Source of the DNA: Paenisporosarcina macmurdoensis
GTDB taxonomy: Bacteria; Bacillota; Bacilli; Bacillales_A; Planococcaceae
Length of the DNA: 64,000 nucleotides
Assembly: GCF_042658845.1 (NCBI RefSeq)
Contig: NZ_JBHSRI010000038.1
Coordinates: forward strand, 182,559 to 246,558
Direction: 5' to 3'
A program made the translations under genes and the position numbers. Of the stretch, positions 33,625 to 42,483 are shown piece after piece (position 1 is the first letter of the stretch; each line of letters starts with the position of its first letter). The notes under the pieces are model-generated. The model saw only the letters and a list, made by a program, of their open reading frames with translations. It was not told where the DNA came from and searched no databases.

Positions 33625-34446
33625 ATGAATAAACGTCCAGGTATTTGGTTTTACATATTTCTAGTCGTGTTTGTATTTTTCGTGATGTTCCCTTTCATCT
33701 GGGTCTTCCTCACATCGATCAAACCACCAGGTGAAATTTTTAATAATTTTAATTGGTTTACATCAAATCCTTCGTTAGAATCATATGTAAATGCATTAAC
33801 AAATCGTCCTTTAGTCCGTTATATGATGAATAGTTTTATCATATCTAGCTTAACTACGATTATCGCGATTGCTTTCGCTTCCATTGCAGCCTATGCACTG
33901 ACTCGACTGCCAATTAAATTCAAGGGGCTCATTTTAGGGGTGATTTTAGCGGCATCCATGTTCCCGCAAATCGCGATTATTTCGCCAATCTATAATTTTA
34001 TTACAGCAGTTGGTCTTCGTAATAGTTATATGGGTCTGGTGATTCCTTACATAACCATCAGTTTGCCACTTGCTATCTGGATTCTAGCTACTTTCTTCCA
34101 AAAGATACCTTGGGAACTTGAAGAATCAGCTAAGCTTGATGGAGCTACACCTTTTCAAACATTCCGTAAAGTTATATTCCCACTGGCAGCTCCTGGTGTA
34201 TTTACGACAGGTATTCTGGTCTTTATTGCCGCGTGGAATGAATATTTATTTGCCTTAACAATCAACACAGAAGATGCATGGCGCACGGTGCCAGTAGGAA
34301 TTTCGTTCTATCAAAGTCAATTTACAATTCCTTGGGGAGATATATCTGCTGCAACTGTCATTGTAACCATCCCTATTGTTATACTTGTATTGATTTTCCA
34401 AAGAAGAATAGTCGCTGGACTAACATCTGGCTCAGTTAAAGAATAA
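33625..34446 (+). CDS. ABC sugar permease (MalG type)
   Basis: 273 residues, six membrane segments, EAA loop EESAKLDGATPFQTFRKVIFPL and a typical C-terminal FQRRIVAGLTSGSVKE. Partner of the preceding permease. AAGGGGGAATCAAG precedes the ATG. No ATP-binding subunit is encoded nearby; a shared MsmX/UgpC-like ATPase elsewhere would be required. Confidence 0.95.
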   Translation: MNKRPGIWFYIFLVVFVFFVMFPFIWVFLTSIKPPGEIFNNFNWFTSNPSLESYVNALTNRPLVRYMMNSFIISSLTTIIAIAFASIAAYALTRLPIKFKGLILGVILAASMFPQIAIISPIYNFITAVGLRNSYMGLVIPYITISLPLAIWILATFFQKIPWELEESAKLDGATPFQTFRKVIFPLAAPGVFTTGILVFIAAWNEYLFALTINTEDAWRTVPVGISFYQSQFTIPWGDISAATVIVTIPIVILVLIFQRRIVAGLTSGSVKE

Positions 34447-34469
34447 AGCTATGTTAACTTTTGGTGTTG

Positions 34470-34935
34470 ATATTTCGCAAAACAGCTCGCTTTCCTCAGG
34501 GGAGCTCCAAGACTGCTCGTCGCTACGTAAACCGGTGCTCTCATGTCTCTGTTTCTGTTTCTGTATCGCTATGCTAGCTTTGAAACATGAAAGTGCGTTG
34601 CATCGCTACGGTAACCTTCGTCGAAAATAAGTTATGTAATAATAATTTTGCTCAACTTGTTTTCTGCTCGATCTCGACTGTCTATTCTATCTAACGGCAA
34701 ATGTCTTACTCCAAATCACTTCGAAGCCTAGCGATTGTTGCAGTTCGTTTTGGTGATTGTAGTGAAAGGCGGCGACTCCACCGGGATAAGCACGTCCAGG
34801 TGAGACCCCACAGTGAGCGTAGCGAGCGAGGAGGCTCACGGACTGCCCGCGGAAAGCGTCCGCCTGTTTCTGCATCGCTACGCTAGCTTCGAAACATAAA
34901 GGGCGTTGTAACGGAAATCAACACTATTACTTTAA
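34470..34935 (-). repeat. Repeat family A, copy 4 (inverted, composite)
   Basis: Interrupts the sugar operon between the MalG-type permease and thuA. It ends with GCGGAAAGCGTCCGCCTG and TAACGGAAATCAAC, reverse of the family core, and contains two CATCGCTACGCTAGCTTCG-like modules (near 34555 and 34873). The hairpin/terminator part seen in other copies is missing. Open frames here are repeat-derived. Confidence 0.75.
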
Positions 34936-34948
34936 AGGAGTGTCATAA

Positions 34949-35677
34949 ATGAAAGTTACAGTATGGAATGAATATCGTCATGAACAACAACACGAAGAAG
35001 TTCGAAAAATTTATCCGGATGGAATACATCAAGTTTTAGCATCTGCACTAGGTGAGCAAGGGTTCGATGTAAAAACAGCAACATTAGACGAGCCACAACA
35101 TGGCTTAACAGATGAAGTATTAAACAATACAGACGTCCTGCTGTGGTGGGGACATCTTGCACATGATGAAGTAAGTGATGAAATTGTTGAGAAAGTTCAG
35201 AAACGCGTATGGGAAGGTATGGGGCTTATTGTCCTTCACTCTGCTCATTTCTCTAAAATTTTCAAAAAACTTATGGGTACTGGCTGCGATTTAAAATGGC
35301 GTGAAGCAAATGAGAAAGAACGTCTATGGGTTGTCGATCCAAGTCATCCAATCGCTGAAGGAATTGGCGAATACATTGAACTTGAAGAAGAGGAAATGTA
35401 CGGTGAACACTTTGATATCCCTGCACCTGATGAGTTGGTATTCTTAAGCTGGTTCCAAGGTGGGGAAGTGTTCCGAAGCGGAGCAACTTTCAAACGTGGT
35501 AACGGCAAGATTTTCTACTTCCGTCCAGGACATGAAACGCACCCAACATATTACAACAAACAAATTCAAAAAGTTATTGGTAATGCTGTGAAATGGGCAG
35601 CACCAGTAACACGAGACTACCCAGTCTATGGAAATGCAAAGCCACTAGAAAAGCTTGAAGGCTACAAGGAGGAATAG
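34949..35677 (+). CDS. thuA: ThuA-domain protein
   Basis: 242 residues of the class-I-glutamine-amidotransferase-like ThuA fold: VTVWNEYRHEQQHEEVR at the start, VLLWWGHLAHDEV, LIVLHSAHFSKIFKKLMGTG and FYFRPGHETHPTY. ThuA acts with ThuB in trehalose/maltitol use in rhizobia, where 3-keto sugar intermediates are made. AAAGGAGTGTCATAA precedes the ATG. Confidence 0.9.
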   Translation: MKVTVWNEYRHEQQHEEVRKIYPDGIHQVLASALGEQGFDVKTATLDEPQHGLTDEVLNNTDVLLWWGHLAHDEVSDEIVEKVQKRVWEGMGLIVLHSAHFSKIFKKLMGTGCDLKWREANEKERLWVVDPSHPIAEGIGEYIELEEEEMYGEHFDIPAPDELVFLSWFQGGEVFRSGATFKRGNGKIFYFRPGHETHPTYYNKQIQKVIGNAVKWAAPVTRDYPVYGNAKPLEKLEGYKEE

Positions 35678-35683
35678 TACATT

Positions 35684-36709
35684 ATGGCAAAATTAAAAGT
35701 GGGTGTCATCGGCACAGGAAGCATTGCAAAATATCGACATTTAGTAGAATATGCGGGACATCATGAAGTTGAAATTATTGCGGTATGTGATATAAATCAA
35801 GCTCGAGCAGAAGAAGTTGGCAAGAGTTTTGGTGTGACAAAAACGTTTACCGATTACAATGAGCTATTAAAAGAAGATCTTGATGCAGTAAGTGTTTGTA
35901 CACCAAATTATTTACACGCGCCAATTTCCATTGCTGCCCTACAAGCAGGCAAGCATGTTCTGTGTGAAAAACCTATGGCAACGAGCGAAGAAGAAGCAAA
36001 TCAAATGATTGAAGCTGCCCAAAAAAGCGGTAAAACATTGATGATTGGCCATAACCAACGCTTTGTAAAATCTCATCAACTAGCAAAAGAATGGATCGAT
36101 TCAGGTAAACTTGGCAAAGTATACAGCTTCAGAACTGCCTTTGGACATCCAGGACCTGAAACATGGAGTGCAGAAGGAAAAGACAGCTGGTTCTTTAAAA
36201 AAGATGAAGCATTTATTGGAGCAATGGGTGACCTTGGCGTTCACAAAACCGATTTGATTCGCTATATTTTAGGTGAAGAAATCGTGGAAGTAGCGGCAAT
36301 GGTTGAAACCAGCGCGAAGAAAGACGCAGACGTAGATGACAATGCCGTACTTATTTTAAAAACACAGAGCGGCATCATTGGTACACTTGCAGCAAGCTGG
36401 TCTTATAACGGAACAGAAGATAATTCGACGGTTATTTACGCTGAAAATGGTGTTTTACGTTTAGAAGATGACAATGAGTTTTCTGTGGTGTTCCATAAAA
36501 AAGACCACACGAAAGAAGAACTTAACCTTGGACAAATTCAATCCAATGATGAAGGCGGTCAAGACACTTCTGGCGTTATCGACCATTTTGTCGAATCGAT
36601 CTTGACGGGTAAAGCACCACTTATTACAGGCGAAGAAGGTAAAAAGTCATTGCTTGTTATTTTAGGCGCAATAAAATCAAATGAAACGAAACAAATTGTG
36701 AAGATATAG
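35684..36709 (+). CDS. Gfo/Idh/MocA oxidoreductase 1
   Basis: 341 residues. N-terminal Rossmann fold with GVIGTGSIAKYRH, the nucleotide-discriminating Asp in AVCDINQ, and the catalytic motif HVLCEKPMAT; GDLGVHKTDLIRYILG in the C-terminal domain carries the family His. It probably oxidises a sugar ring hydroxyl with NAD(P) (ThuB-like). 7 bp after thuA. Confidence 0.93.
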   Translation: MAKLKVGVIGTGSIAKYRHLVEYAGHHEVEIIAVCDINQARAEEVGKSFGVTKTFTDYNELLKEDLDAVSVCTPNYLHAPISIAALQAGKHVLCEKPMATSEEEANQMIEAAQKSGKTLMIGHNQRFVKSHQLAKEWIDSGKLGKVYSFRTAFGHPGPETWSAEGKDSWFFKKDEAFIGAMGDLGVHKTDLIRYILGEEIVEVAAMVETSAKKDADVDDNAVLILKTQSGIIGTLAASWSYNGTEDNSTVIYAENGVLRLEDDNEFSVVFHKKDHTKEELNLGQIQSNDEGGQDTSGVIDHFVESILTGKAPLITGEEGKKSLLVILGAIKSNETKQIVKI

Positions 36710-36718
36710 GTGATTAAA

Positions 36719-37759
36719 ATGGGGAAATTGAGAGTTGGGTTTATAGGTGTAGGAGGAATTGCAGTTTCAAGGCATATTCCCTCCTTTTTGACATTAACCG
36801 ATCAAGTTGAACTAACAGCTGTATGTGATGTGAATCTGGATCGAGCAGCCTCGGTTGCATCTGAATTCTCGATACCTTTTTACACGTCACAATACGATGA
36901 ACTTTTTGAACATGTAGATGCGGTAACCATTTGCACGCCAAATAAATTCCATGCTGAGATTGCGATTGCGGCCTTCAATGCGGGCAAACACGTTTTATGT
37001 GAAAAGCCTATGGCTATGACCACACAAGAATGTGAGTCAATGATCGATGCTTCGGAAGCTGCAGGAAAAGTGTTGATGATTGCGTATCATTATCGTCACA
37101 TGAAAGAAGCCCGTGCAGCAAAAAGATTTATTGATGCAGGCGAAATTGGTCGTCCTCTTGTTTCTCGTGCACAAGCGATTCGACGACGAAAAGTACCAGG
37201 TTGGGGCGTTTTTACCAACAAAGATCTTCAAGGTGGCGGAAGTTTAATTGACTTTGGCTGTCACTTCCTAGATTTAGCACTACATTTGATGGATTTCCCG
37301 GAAATTGCAGAAGTATCAGGTGCTACTTACAACGAATTAAGCAGACAACCAGAGGTAGTTAATCAATGGGGTGTATTTGAACCTTCCACTTTTGAAGTAG
37401 ATGACCATGCGACAGCTTATATTAAATTCAAAGATGGCGCTACGCTATTATTTGAAACCTCGTGGGCGGCTAATTTGGCGGATGACAAAGAATCAGTAAG
37501 TATATCCGGTACAAACGGTGGACTTGATGTGTTCCCGTTAGTGTTGTACCAATCGAAGTACGGCATGCTGTTAGATCAGAAAGCATATTGGATTTCAGAC
37601 GACAATGATCCTGGGATTCCACAAGCGTTGAATTTCGTTGAAAGTTGCAGAGGAACGCAAACACCTCTTGTTAAGCCACAAGAAGCGCTTACTGTTTCCC
37701 GAGTAATCGAAGCCATTTATAAGAGCAGCGAAACAGGTAAAGCCATTTCGTTCACGTAA
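36719..37759 (+). CDS. Gfo/Idh/MocA oxidoreductase 2
   Basis: 346 residues. Rossmann loop GFIGVGGIAVSRHIP, AVCDVNLDR, catalytic HVLCEKPMAMT and GGGSLIDFGCHFLDLALHL. It is clearly paralogous to the preceding gene but only moderately similar, so the two likely act on different positions or steps. ATG 36719 follows GGTGATTAA; the gene almost abuts the upstream stop. Confidence 0.93.
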   Translation: MGKLRVGFIGVGGIAVSRHIPSFLTLTDQVELTAVCDVNLDRAASVASEFSIPFYTSQYDELFEHVDAVTICTPNKFHAEIAIAAFNAGKHVLCEKPMAMTTQECESMIDASEAAGKVLMIAYHYRHMKEARAAKRFIDAGEIGRPLVSRAQAIRRRKVPGWGVFTNKDLQGGGSLIDFGCHFLDLALHLMDFPEIAEVSGATYNELSRQPEVVNQWGVFEPSTFEVDDHATAYIKFKDGATLLFETSWAANLADDKESVSISGTNGGLDVFPLVLYQSKYGMLLDQKAYWISDDNDPGIPQALNFVESCRGTQTPLVKPQEALTVSRVIEAIYKSSETGKAISFT

Positions 37760-37772
37760 GGAGGAATTGGAA

Positions 37773-38741
37773 ATGAAATTAGGCGTATTTACAGTGTTAT
37801 TTGCCCAAAAACCATTTGAAGAAATGCTTGATTATGTAAAAGCATCAGGATTAGATGCAGTTGAGATTGGAACTGGTGGCTACCCTGGTACTGACCATTG
37901 TCCAATTGATGAACTGTTGGAGGATGAAGAAAAACGTAATCAATATTTGGATGCAGTAGTTTCCCGAGGATTAACGATCAGTGCATTTAGCTGTCACGGG
38001 AACCCTGTTTCTCCAGATGCAGCATTAGCTAAAGATAGCGATGAAGCATTGCGAAAAAGCATTAAATTGGCTCAATTAATGGGTGTGCCGGTTGTTAACA
38101 CGTTCTCTGGAACTCCAGGTGCAGACGAAGATGCAAAACATCCAAACTGGCCTGTTGCCCCATGGCCAAATGAATACGGTGATATTCTAACTTGGCAATG
38201 GGAGAAAAAACTGATTCCTTATTGGAAAGAAATTGCAGAAATCGCGAAACAAGCAAATGTTAAAATCGGCCTTGAATTGCACGGAGGCTTTTCGGTTCAT
38301 ACACCATATACGATGTTAAAGCTTCGTGAAGCGACGAACGAATACATCGGCGCAAATCTTGATCCAAGTCACTTGTGGTGGCAAGGAATTGACCCTGTTG
38401 GCGCAATTAAAATTCTTGGAAAAGAAAATGCAATCCATCATTTCCACGCCAAAGATACGTATATCGACCAAGACAATGTCAATATGTATGGTCTGACAGA
38501 CATGCAACCTTACAACAATATTCGTACGCGTGCATGGAGCTTTCGTTCAGTTGGTTGTGGACATTCAGTTCAAGAATGGTCAGACATCATTAGTGCCCTT
38601 CGCACTTATGGCTATGACTATGTTGTCAGTATTGAACACGAAGACCCAATCATGAGCATTGAAGAAGGCTTCCAACGTGCAGTGTCTAACTTGAAAACAG
38701 TTGTCATTAAAGACCAACCTGCTGATATGTGGTGGTTGTAA
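37773..38741 (+). CDS. sugar phosphate isomerase/epimerase-like TIM barrel
   Basis: 322 residues of the xylose-isomerase-like AP-endonuclease-2 fold. Metal-ligand segments are visible: Glu in GLELHGG, Asp/His in ANLDPSHLWW, His in HHFHAKDTY and Glu in VVSIEHEDP. Likely epimerises or cleaves the keto sugar made by the dehydrogenases (inference). AAGGAGGAATTGGAA precedes the ATG. Last gene of the locus. Confidence 0.92.
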   Translation: MKLGVFTVLFAQKPFEEMLDYVKASGLDAVEIGTGGYPGTDHCPIDELLEDEEKRNQYLDAVVSRGLTISAFSCHGNPVSPDAALAKDSDEALRKSIKLAQLMGVPVVNTFSGTPGADEDAKHPNWPVAPWPNEYGDILTWQWEKKLIPYWKEIAEIAKQANVKIGLELHGGFSVHTPYTMLKLREATNEYIGANLDPSHLWWQGIDPVGAIKILGKENAIHHFHAKDTYIDQDNVNMYGLTDMQPYNNIRTRAWSFRSVGCGHSVQEWSDIISALRTYGYDYVVSIEHEDPIMSIEEGFQRAVSNLKTVVIKDQPADMWWL

Positions 38742-38865
38742 CTAGGCTTAAACAGAATGAATGAGCTAATGTGAAAACTTGATTACATTCACTGACACGA
38801 AAAGGTTTTCAGGTAGCTTTAGACTTCTATTTGCTCCACCGATATCTACAAAATAATAAGGAATG

Positions 38866-39140
38866 GAGCTGTCCTAAAAGTCATGAAATATGACTAAGGG
38901 CAGTTCCCTTTTTATATTTAGTAGAGGTTGATTTCCGTTCCAGGCGGACGCTTTCCGCGGGCATGGCCTCAGTCTCCTCGACGAGCAAGCTCGCCTGCGG
39001 GGTCTTCAGCTCATGCTATTCCCGCAGGAGTCGCCGCCTTTCACTCCAATCACCCATAAATTCATCATGTGTTAGACAGACGATTATAACTGGTTACTAT
39101 TGTTCGAATTTCGGTGTAGATAAAAGACTTATTTTTCTCC
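38866..39140 (+). repeat. Repeat family A, copy 5 (full)
   Basis: GGAGCTGTCCTAAAAGTCAT ... ATGACTAAGGGCAGTTCC hairpin with T run, GTTGATTTCCGTTCCAGGCG, GGACGCTTTCCGCGGGCATG, ATTCCCGCAGGAGTCGCCGC, then GACAGACGATTATAACTGG. Probably the cleanest copy and a terminator for the sugar operon. The stretches 38742-38865 and 39141-39295 hold no gene. Confidence 0.82.
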
Positions 39141-39295
39141 ACTTATTACTAATGAACTATCACTCTCTTCAACAAATCAATTAGCAGGAAATATAATTTC
39201 GGCTACTACCGTATTTTTTGGGGAGACTGTTTTTCAATAACACTCCCCCAAGTATTGAGTACTGACGAAAGCTGATTTTCTAAAAAAAGTGTAGT

Positions 39296-40170
39296 CAAAA
39301 ATAAAATAAGCTGAAAGAGGCCGAAATATCATCTTCGGCCGAATATCTACTTGGAGTAATCAACGTTTCACTAGTAAACCTAAATAATAAAAATGTGAGC
39401 TAACAGGTTGTAAGGGAGCGAAGGAAGTATCCTCGCAGCAAAATTATCTAAAAAAAGAGAGTAGGGCGAGTGACGAAGTCACAAGCCCGACTCTTTATTC
39501 TCTAGATTATAATGCAGCGGCAGATCCATCCGAAGCGCACTGAAAACCTTCTTGCTACAGTAGAGAAGTTGTAAAACGGTCTTATAATTTTAGCCGAGTG
39601 GTCTGAAATAAAATAAGCTGAAAGAGGCCGAAATATCATCTTCGGCCGAATATCTACTTAAAGTAATCAACGTTTCACTAGTAAACCTAAATAATAAAAA
39701 TGTGAGCTAACAGGTTGTAAGGGAGCGAAGGAAGTATCCTCGCAGCAAAATTATCTAAAAAAAGAGAGTCGGGCGAGTGACGAAGTCACAAGCCCGACTC
39801 TTTATTCTCTAGATTATAATGCAGCGGCAGATCCATCCGAAGCGCACTGAAAACCTTCTTGCTCCAGAAGAGAAGTTGTAAAACGGTCTTATAATTTTAG
39901 CCGAGTGGTCTGAAATAAAATAAGCTGAAAGAGGCCGAAATATCATCTTCGGCCGAATATCTACCTAAAGTAATCAACGTTTCACTAGTAAACCTAAACA
40001 ATAAAAATCTGAGCAAACAGGTTGTAAGGGAGCGAAGGAAGTATCCTCGCAGCAAAATTATCTAAAAAAAGAGGGTAGGGCGAGTGACGAAGTCACAAGC
40101 CCGACTCTTTATTCTCTAGAATATAGTGCAGCAGCAGATACGTCCGAAGCGCACTGAAAACCTTCTTGCT
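39296..40170 (+). repeat. Repeat family B, tandem triplet (307-bp period)
   Basis: The anchor AAAATAAGCTGAAAGAGGCC starts at 39303, 39610 and 39917, an exact 307-bp period; unit 3 stops near 40170 without the last 50 bp. Each unit has a GGCCGAA-atatcatc-TTCGGCC hairpin and a second hairpin (39458-39494, 39765-39801, 40072-40108) with GGGCgaGTGACgaaGTCAC closing on aaGCCC. Units differ at only a few positions. No open frame of note. Confidence 0.92.
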
Positions 40171-40209
40171 TAAGAGTATAAGGTTTTGTTGGTTACTTCA
40201 TATCTATTT

Positions 40210-41397
40210 TTATTCATCTTCAGAAGAACCAAACATATACGTACGATGGTGGAACTTCATACTAAAGACCAATCCGAGGGCAAGCATATTACCCATCAAC
40301 GAACTACCACCGTAACTAATGAAAGGAAGCGGGATACCTGTAATCGGTAACAACTGAATAGTCATGCCGATATTTTGGAATACATGGAACGTAATCATGG
40401 CAATGATACCAGCACATACATATGTACTAAAAGGATCTTTTAACTGCAACGTGATTTTTGTTAAATGGTAAATTAATAAGAAAAACAAACTAACCACAAT
40501 ACTGGCTCCGATAAAACCATATTCTTCTCCGATAACAGTGAAGATAAAGTCAGTATGATTTTCAGGAACATACACTTCACGACCTTGATAGCCCTTACCG
40601 GTAATTTCCCCAGAGCCAATGGCTGTCATGGCATTAATTAAATTATACCCTTCAGATGTAGAGTAAGAATAAGGGTCTAGCCAAGAATAGACACGACCAA
40701 ATTGATACGGTTTAAAACCGAATTTATCCGATAAGAAGTCTTGCATATAGACTGCCATCCAAAGTAAGGCGCCGCCTAATACGGCAGTTCCTGCGAAAAT
40801 AGGTAGTATCAGTTTCCAAGTGACACCCCCTACAATAACCATGGCTGCGGTGATCGCAAGAAACACAAGGGATGTTCCTAAATCTGGTTGCTGCATAATA
40901 AATAGTAAAGGAACTATTGCAGTTAACACAATTTTGCCGAGAAGGAACAAATCTGTTTTTAACGTTTTCAAGACGAATGTTTCGTGATGTTTACTAATCA
41001 TACGTGCCATCGTTAAGATAAAGAAAGTTTTCATGAACTCAGAAGGTTGAATGCTCCCAATACCAGGTAAATGGAACCAACTCTTCGCACCACCACGTTC
41101 TTCAGCGATTTGCCCGTCTCCGCCAGGTGCTAAAACAAGTGCGATTAACACGAGAATGCCAATTCCGTAAAGAATCCAAGACATCTTTTTATATTGTTCT
41201 GGTTCGAAAAACATAGTAAAACCAATAATTGCTGCTCCTACAATGTACCAGAAGGCTTGGCGAGGGATAAAGTTGATTGGATATTGTCCTGAAGTTTGTG
41301 CAGATGAGATCGCAAACAAACTAACGATAAAAAGAAGTAATACAATAAAAGCTAGCGTCCAGTCGAAGCGGTCCGCAAAACCTTTGTTATTTTCCAT
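40210..41397 (-). CDS. rodA: rod-shape SEDS glycosyltransferase RodA
   Basis: 395 residues, ten membrane segments. SEDS signatures: GGAKSWFHLPGIGSIQPSEF, MQQPDLGTSLVF, ENHTDFIFTVIGEEYGFIG and LLPITGIPLPFISYGGSS. RodA polymerises lipid II for side-wall growth together with a class B PBP. ATG 41397 follows AGGTGACAACT; the GTG at 41406 is in that site. Single gene after the repeat triplet. Confidence 0.95.
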   Translation of the reverse strand: MENNKGFADRFDWTLAFIVLLLFIVSLFAISSAQTSGQYPINFIPRQAFWYIVGAAIIGFTMFFEPEQYKKMSWILYGIGILVLIALVLAPGGDGQIAEERGGAKSWFHLPGIGSIQPSEFMKTFFILTMARMISKHHETFVLKTLKTDLFLLGKIVLTAIVPLLFIMQQPDLGTSLVFLAITAAMVIVGGVTWKLILPIFAGTAVLGGALLWMAVYMQDFLSDKFGFKPYQFGRVYSWLDPYSYSTSEGYNLINAMTAIGSGEITGKGYQGREVYVPENHTDFIFTVIGEEYGFIGASIVVSLFFLLIYHLTKITLQLKDPFSTYVCAGIIAMITFHVFQNIGMTIQLLPITGIPLPFISYGGSSLMGNMLALGLVFSMKFHHRTYMFGSSEDE

Positions 41398-41549
41398 AGT
41401 TGTCACCTAAATTTCTATTTTGAAGTTATAACCTATTAATTATACCGTAAAAAACTTATAAATGCTTGTGCAGTAAGTACTGACGATTCAAGTGCTCAAA
41501 TGTTTCATTCTTCACAAAATGGGCTTATAATGTAAGGAGGAATGGAGTG

Positions 41550-42302
41550 ATGATCATGGTGAAAAAGGCACGTGATACAGAAGATTTTCTTCACCATATT
41601 TATATACATATGAACGAAGCTGATCAGTTTGTAATGTTCAGTGGTTTAACGATGCACCAATTTGTTAAAAGTCTGGGGCCGTTTAACCATTTATTATTAC
41701 TAAAACATAAATACGAAGACAGCTCATATAACATGCACACACAGTTAGAGTTCGTTCCTGATGAAGAAGTTTTATCTTTTACAAAAGAATTTATGGATAA
41801 CCCGAGCGATTTGAGATGGATTGATTTTAAGGATGAACGGAAGCTTAATATGTTAACGTCTCAAGAACAAGCTGAATTATTATATATCGGACATAAAAAA
41901 GAGCCGATTCGTTCACCGTTTTATTATCAACTTCAAAATCGTTTTGTGTACCTGTCCAACGAAGAAGAAAGTATGACGAAAATTTATTTCCGTGAACTGA
42001 ATGATTCACTCCATTTAGTCGTGAATATACTAAATCAAGTAGTACGTGATAAAGAAAAAGGCGCCCCTTTTTGGCGTCGGAAACAAAAAGAAGGCTACCC
42101 TGAACTCACTATGGAGCAATTTATATCACATAAACCATTGTTGAAAGAAGGCGTTCTTCTGTCATTATACAAGATAGAAAAATCAAAAGTTTCATATGAT
42201 CTAGAAATCCGTTTATTACCAGAATCGGTATATCCAGATGAAATATGGGACGAATTAACTGCAGTCATGAAACAAAGTCCGGATGAAACGATCCGTTTTT
42301 AA
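41550..42302 (+). CDS. conserved hypothetical protein
   Basis: About 250 residues, soluble, no signal or membrane segment. Segments such as DLRWIDFKDERKLNMLTSQEQAELLYIGHKKEPI (discontinuous) and PFYYQLQNRFVYLSNEEE show no motif I know. TAAGGAGG lies 9 nt before ATG 41550. It precedes ddl with its own terminator, so it is a separate unit. Function not assigned. Confidence 0.75.
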   Translation: MIMVKKARDTEDFLHHIYIHMNEADQFVMFSGLTMHQFVKSLGPFNHLLLLKHKYEDSSYNMHTQLEFVPDEEVLSFTKEFMDNPSDLRWIDFKDERKLNMLTSQEQAELLYIGHKKEPIRSPFYYQLQNRFVYLSNEEESMTKIYFRELNDSLHLVVNILNQVVRDKEKGAPFWRRKQKEGYPELTMEQFISHKPLLKEGVLLSLYKIEKSKVSYDLEIRLLPESVYPDEIWDELTAVMKQSPDETIRF

Positions 42303-42304
42303 AC

Positions 42305-42342
42305 ACGATCCCTTGCAAAGATGAGCGCAAGGGATTGTTTTT
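42305..42342 (+). terminator. Rho-independent terminator
   Basis: ATCCCTTGC-aaagatga-GCGCAAGGGAT followed by TGTTTTT. Confidence 0.88.
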
Positions 42343-42483
42343 ATATAGTGATAACAATGTTAAGATTTTTGGATAGTATAAGAAAACCAGTATGTAAGGA
42401 AGTCGTGTTTTTCTACTATGTGTTTATGGGTAAATAAAGTTCATGTTAAAATAAAAGGATCCAATACGTGGAGGTATACAAAA

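Noticed and set aside
34687..34886. Open frames on both strands before thuA
   Set aside because: Both are formed by the inverted repeat-A composite.
39296..40170. CRISPR or insertion sequence
   Set aside because: Units are contiguous and nearly identical over 300 bp with no spacers, no open frame and no terminal inverted repeats typical of an IS.
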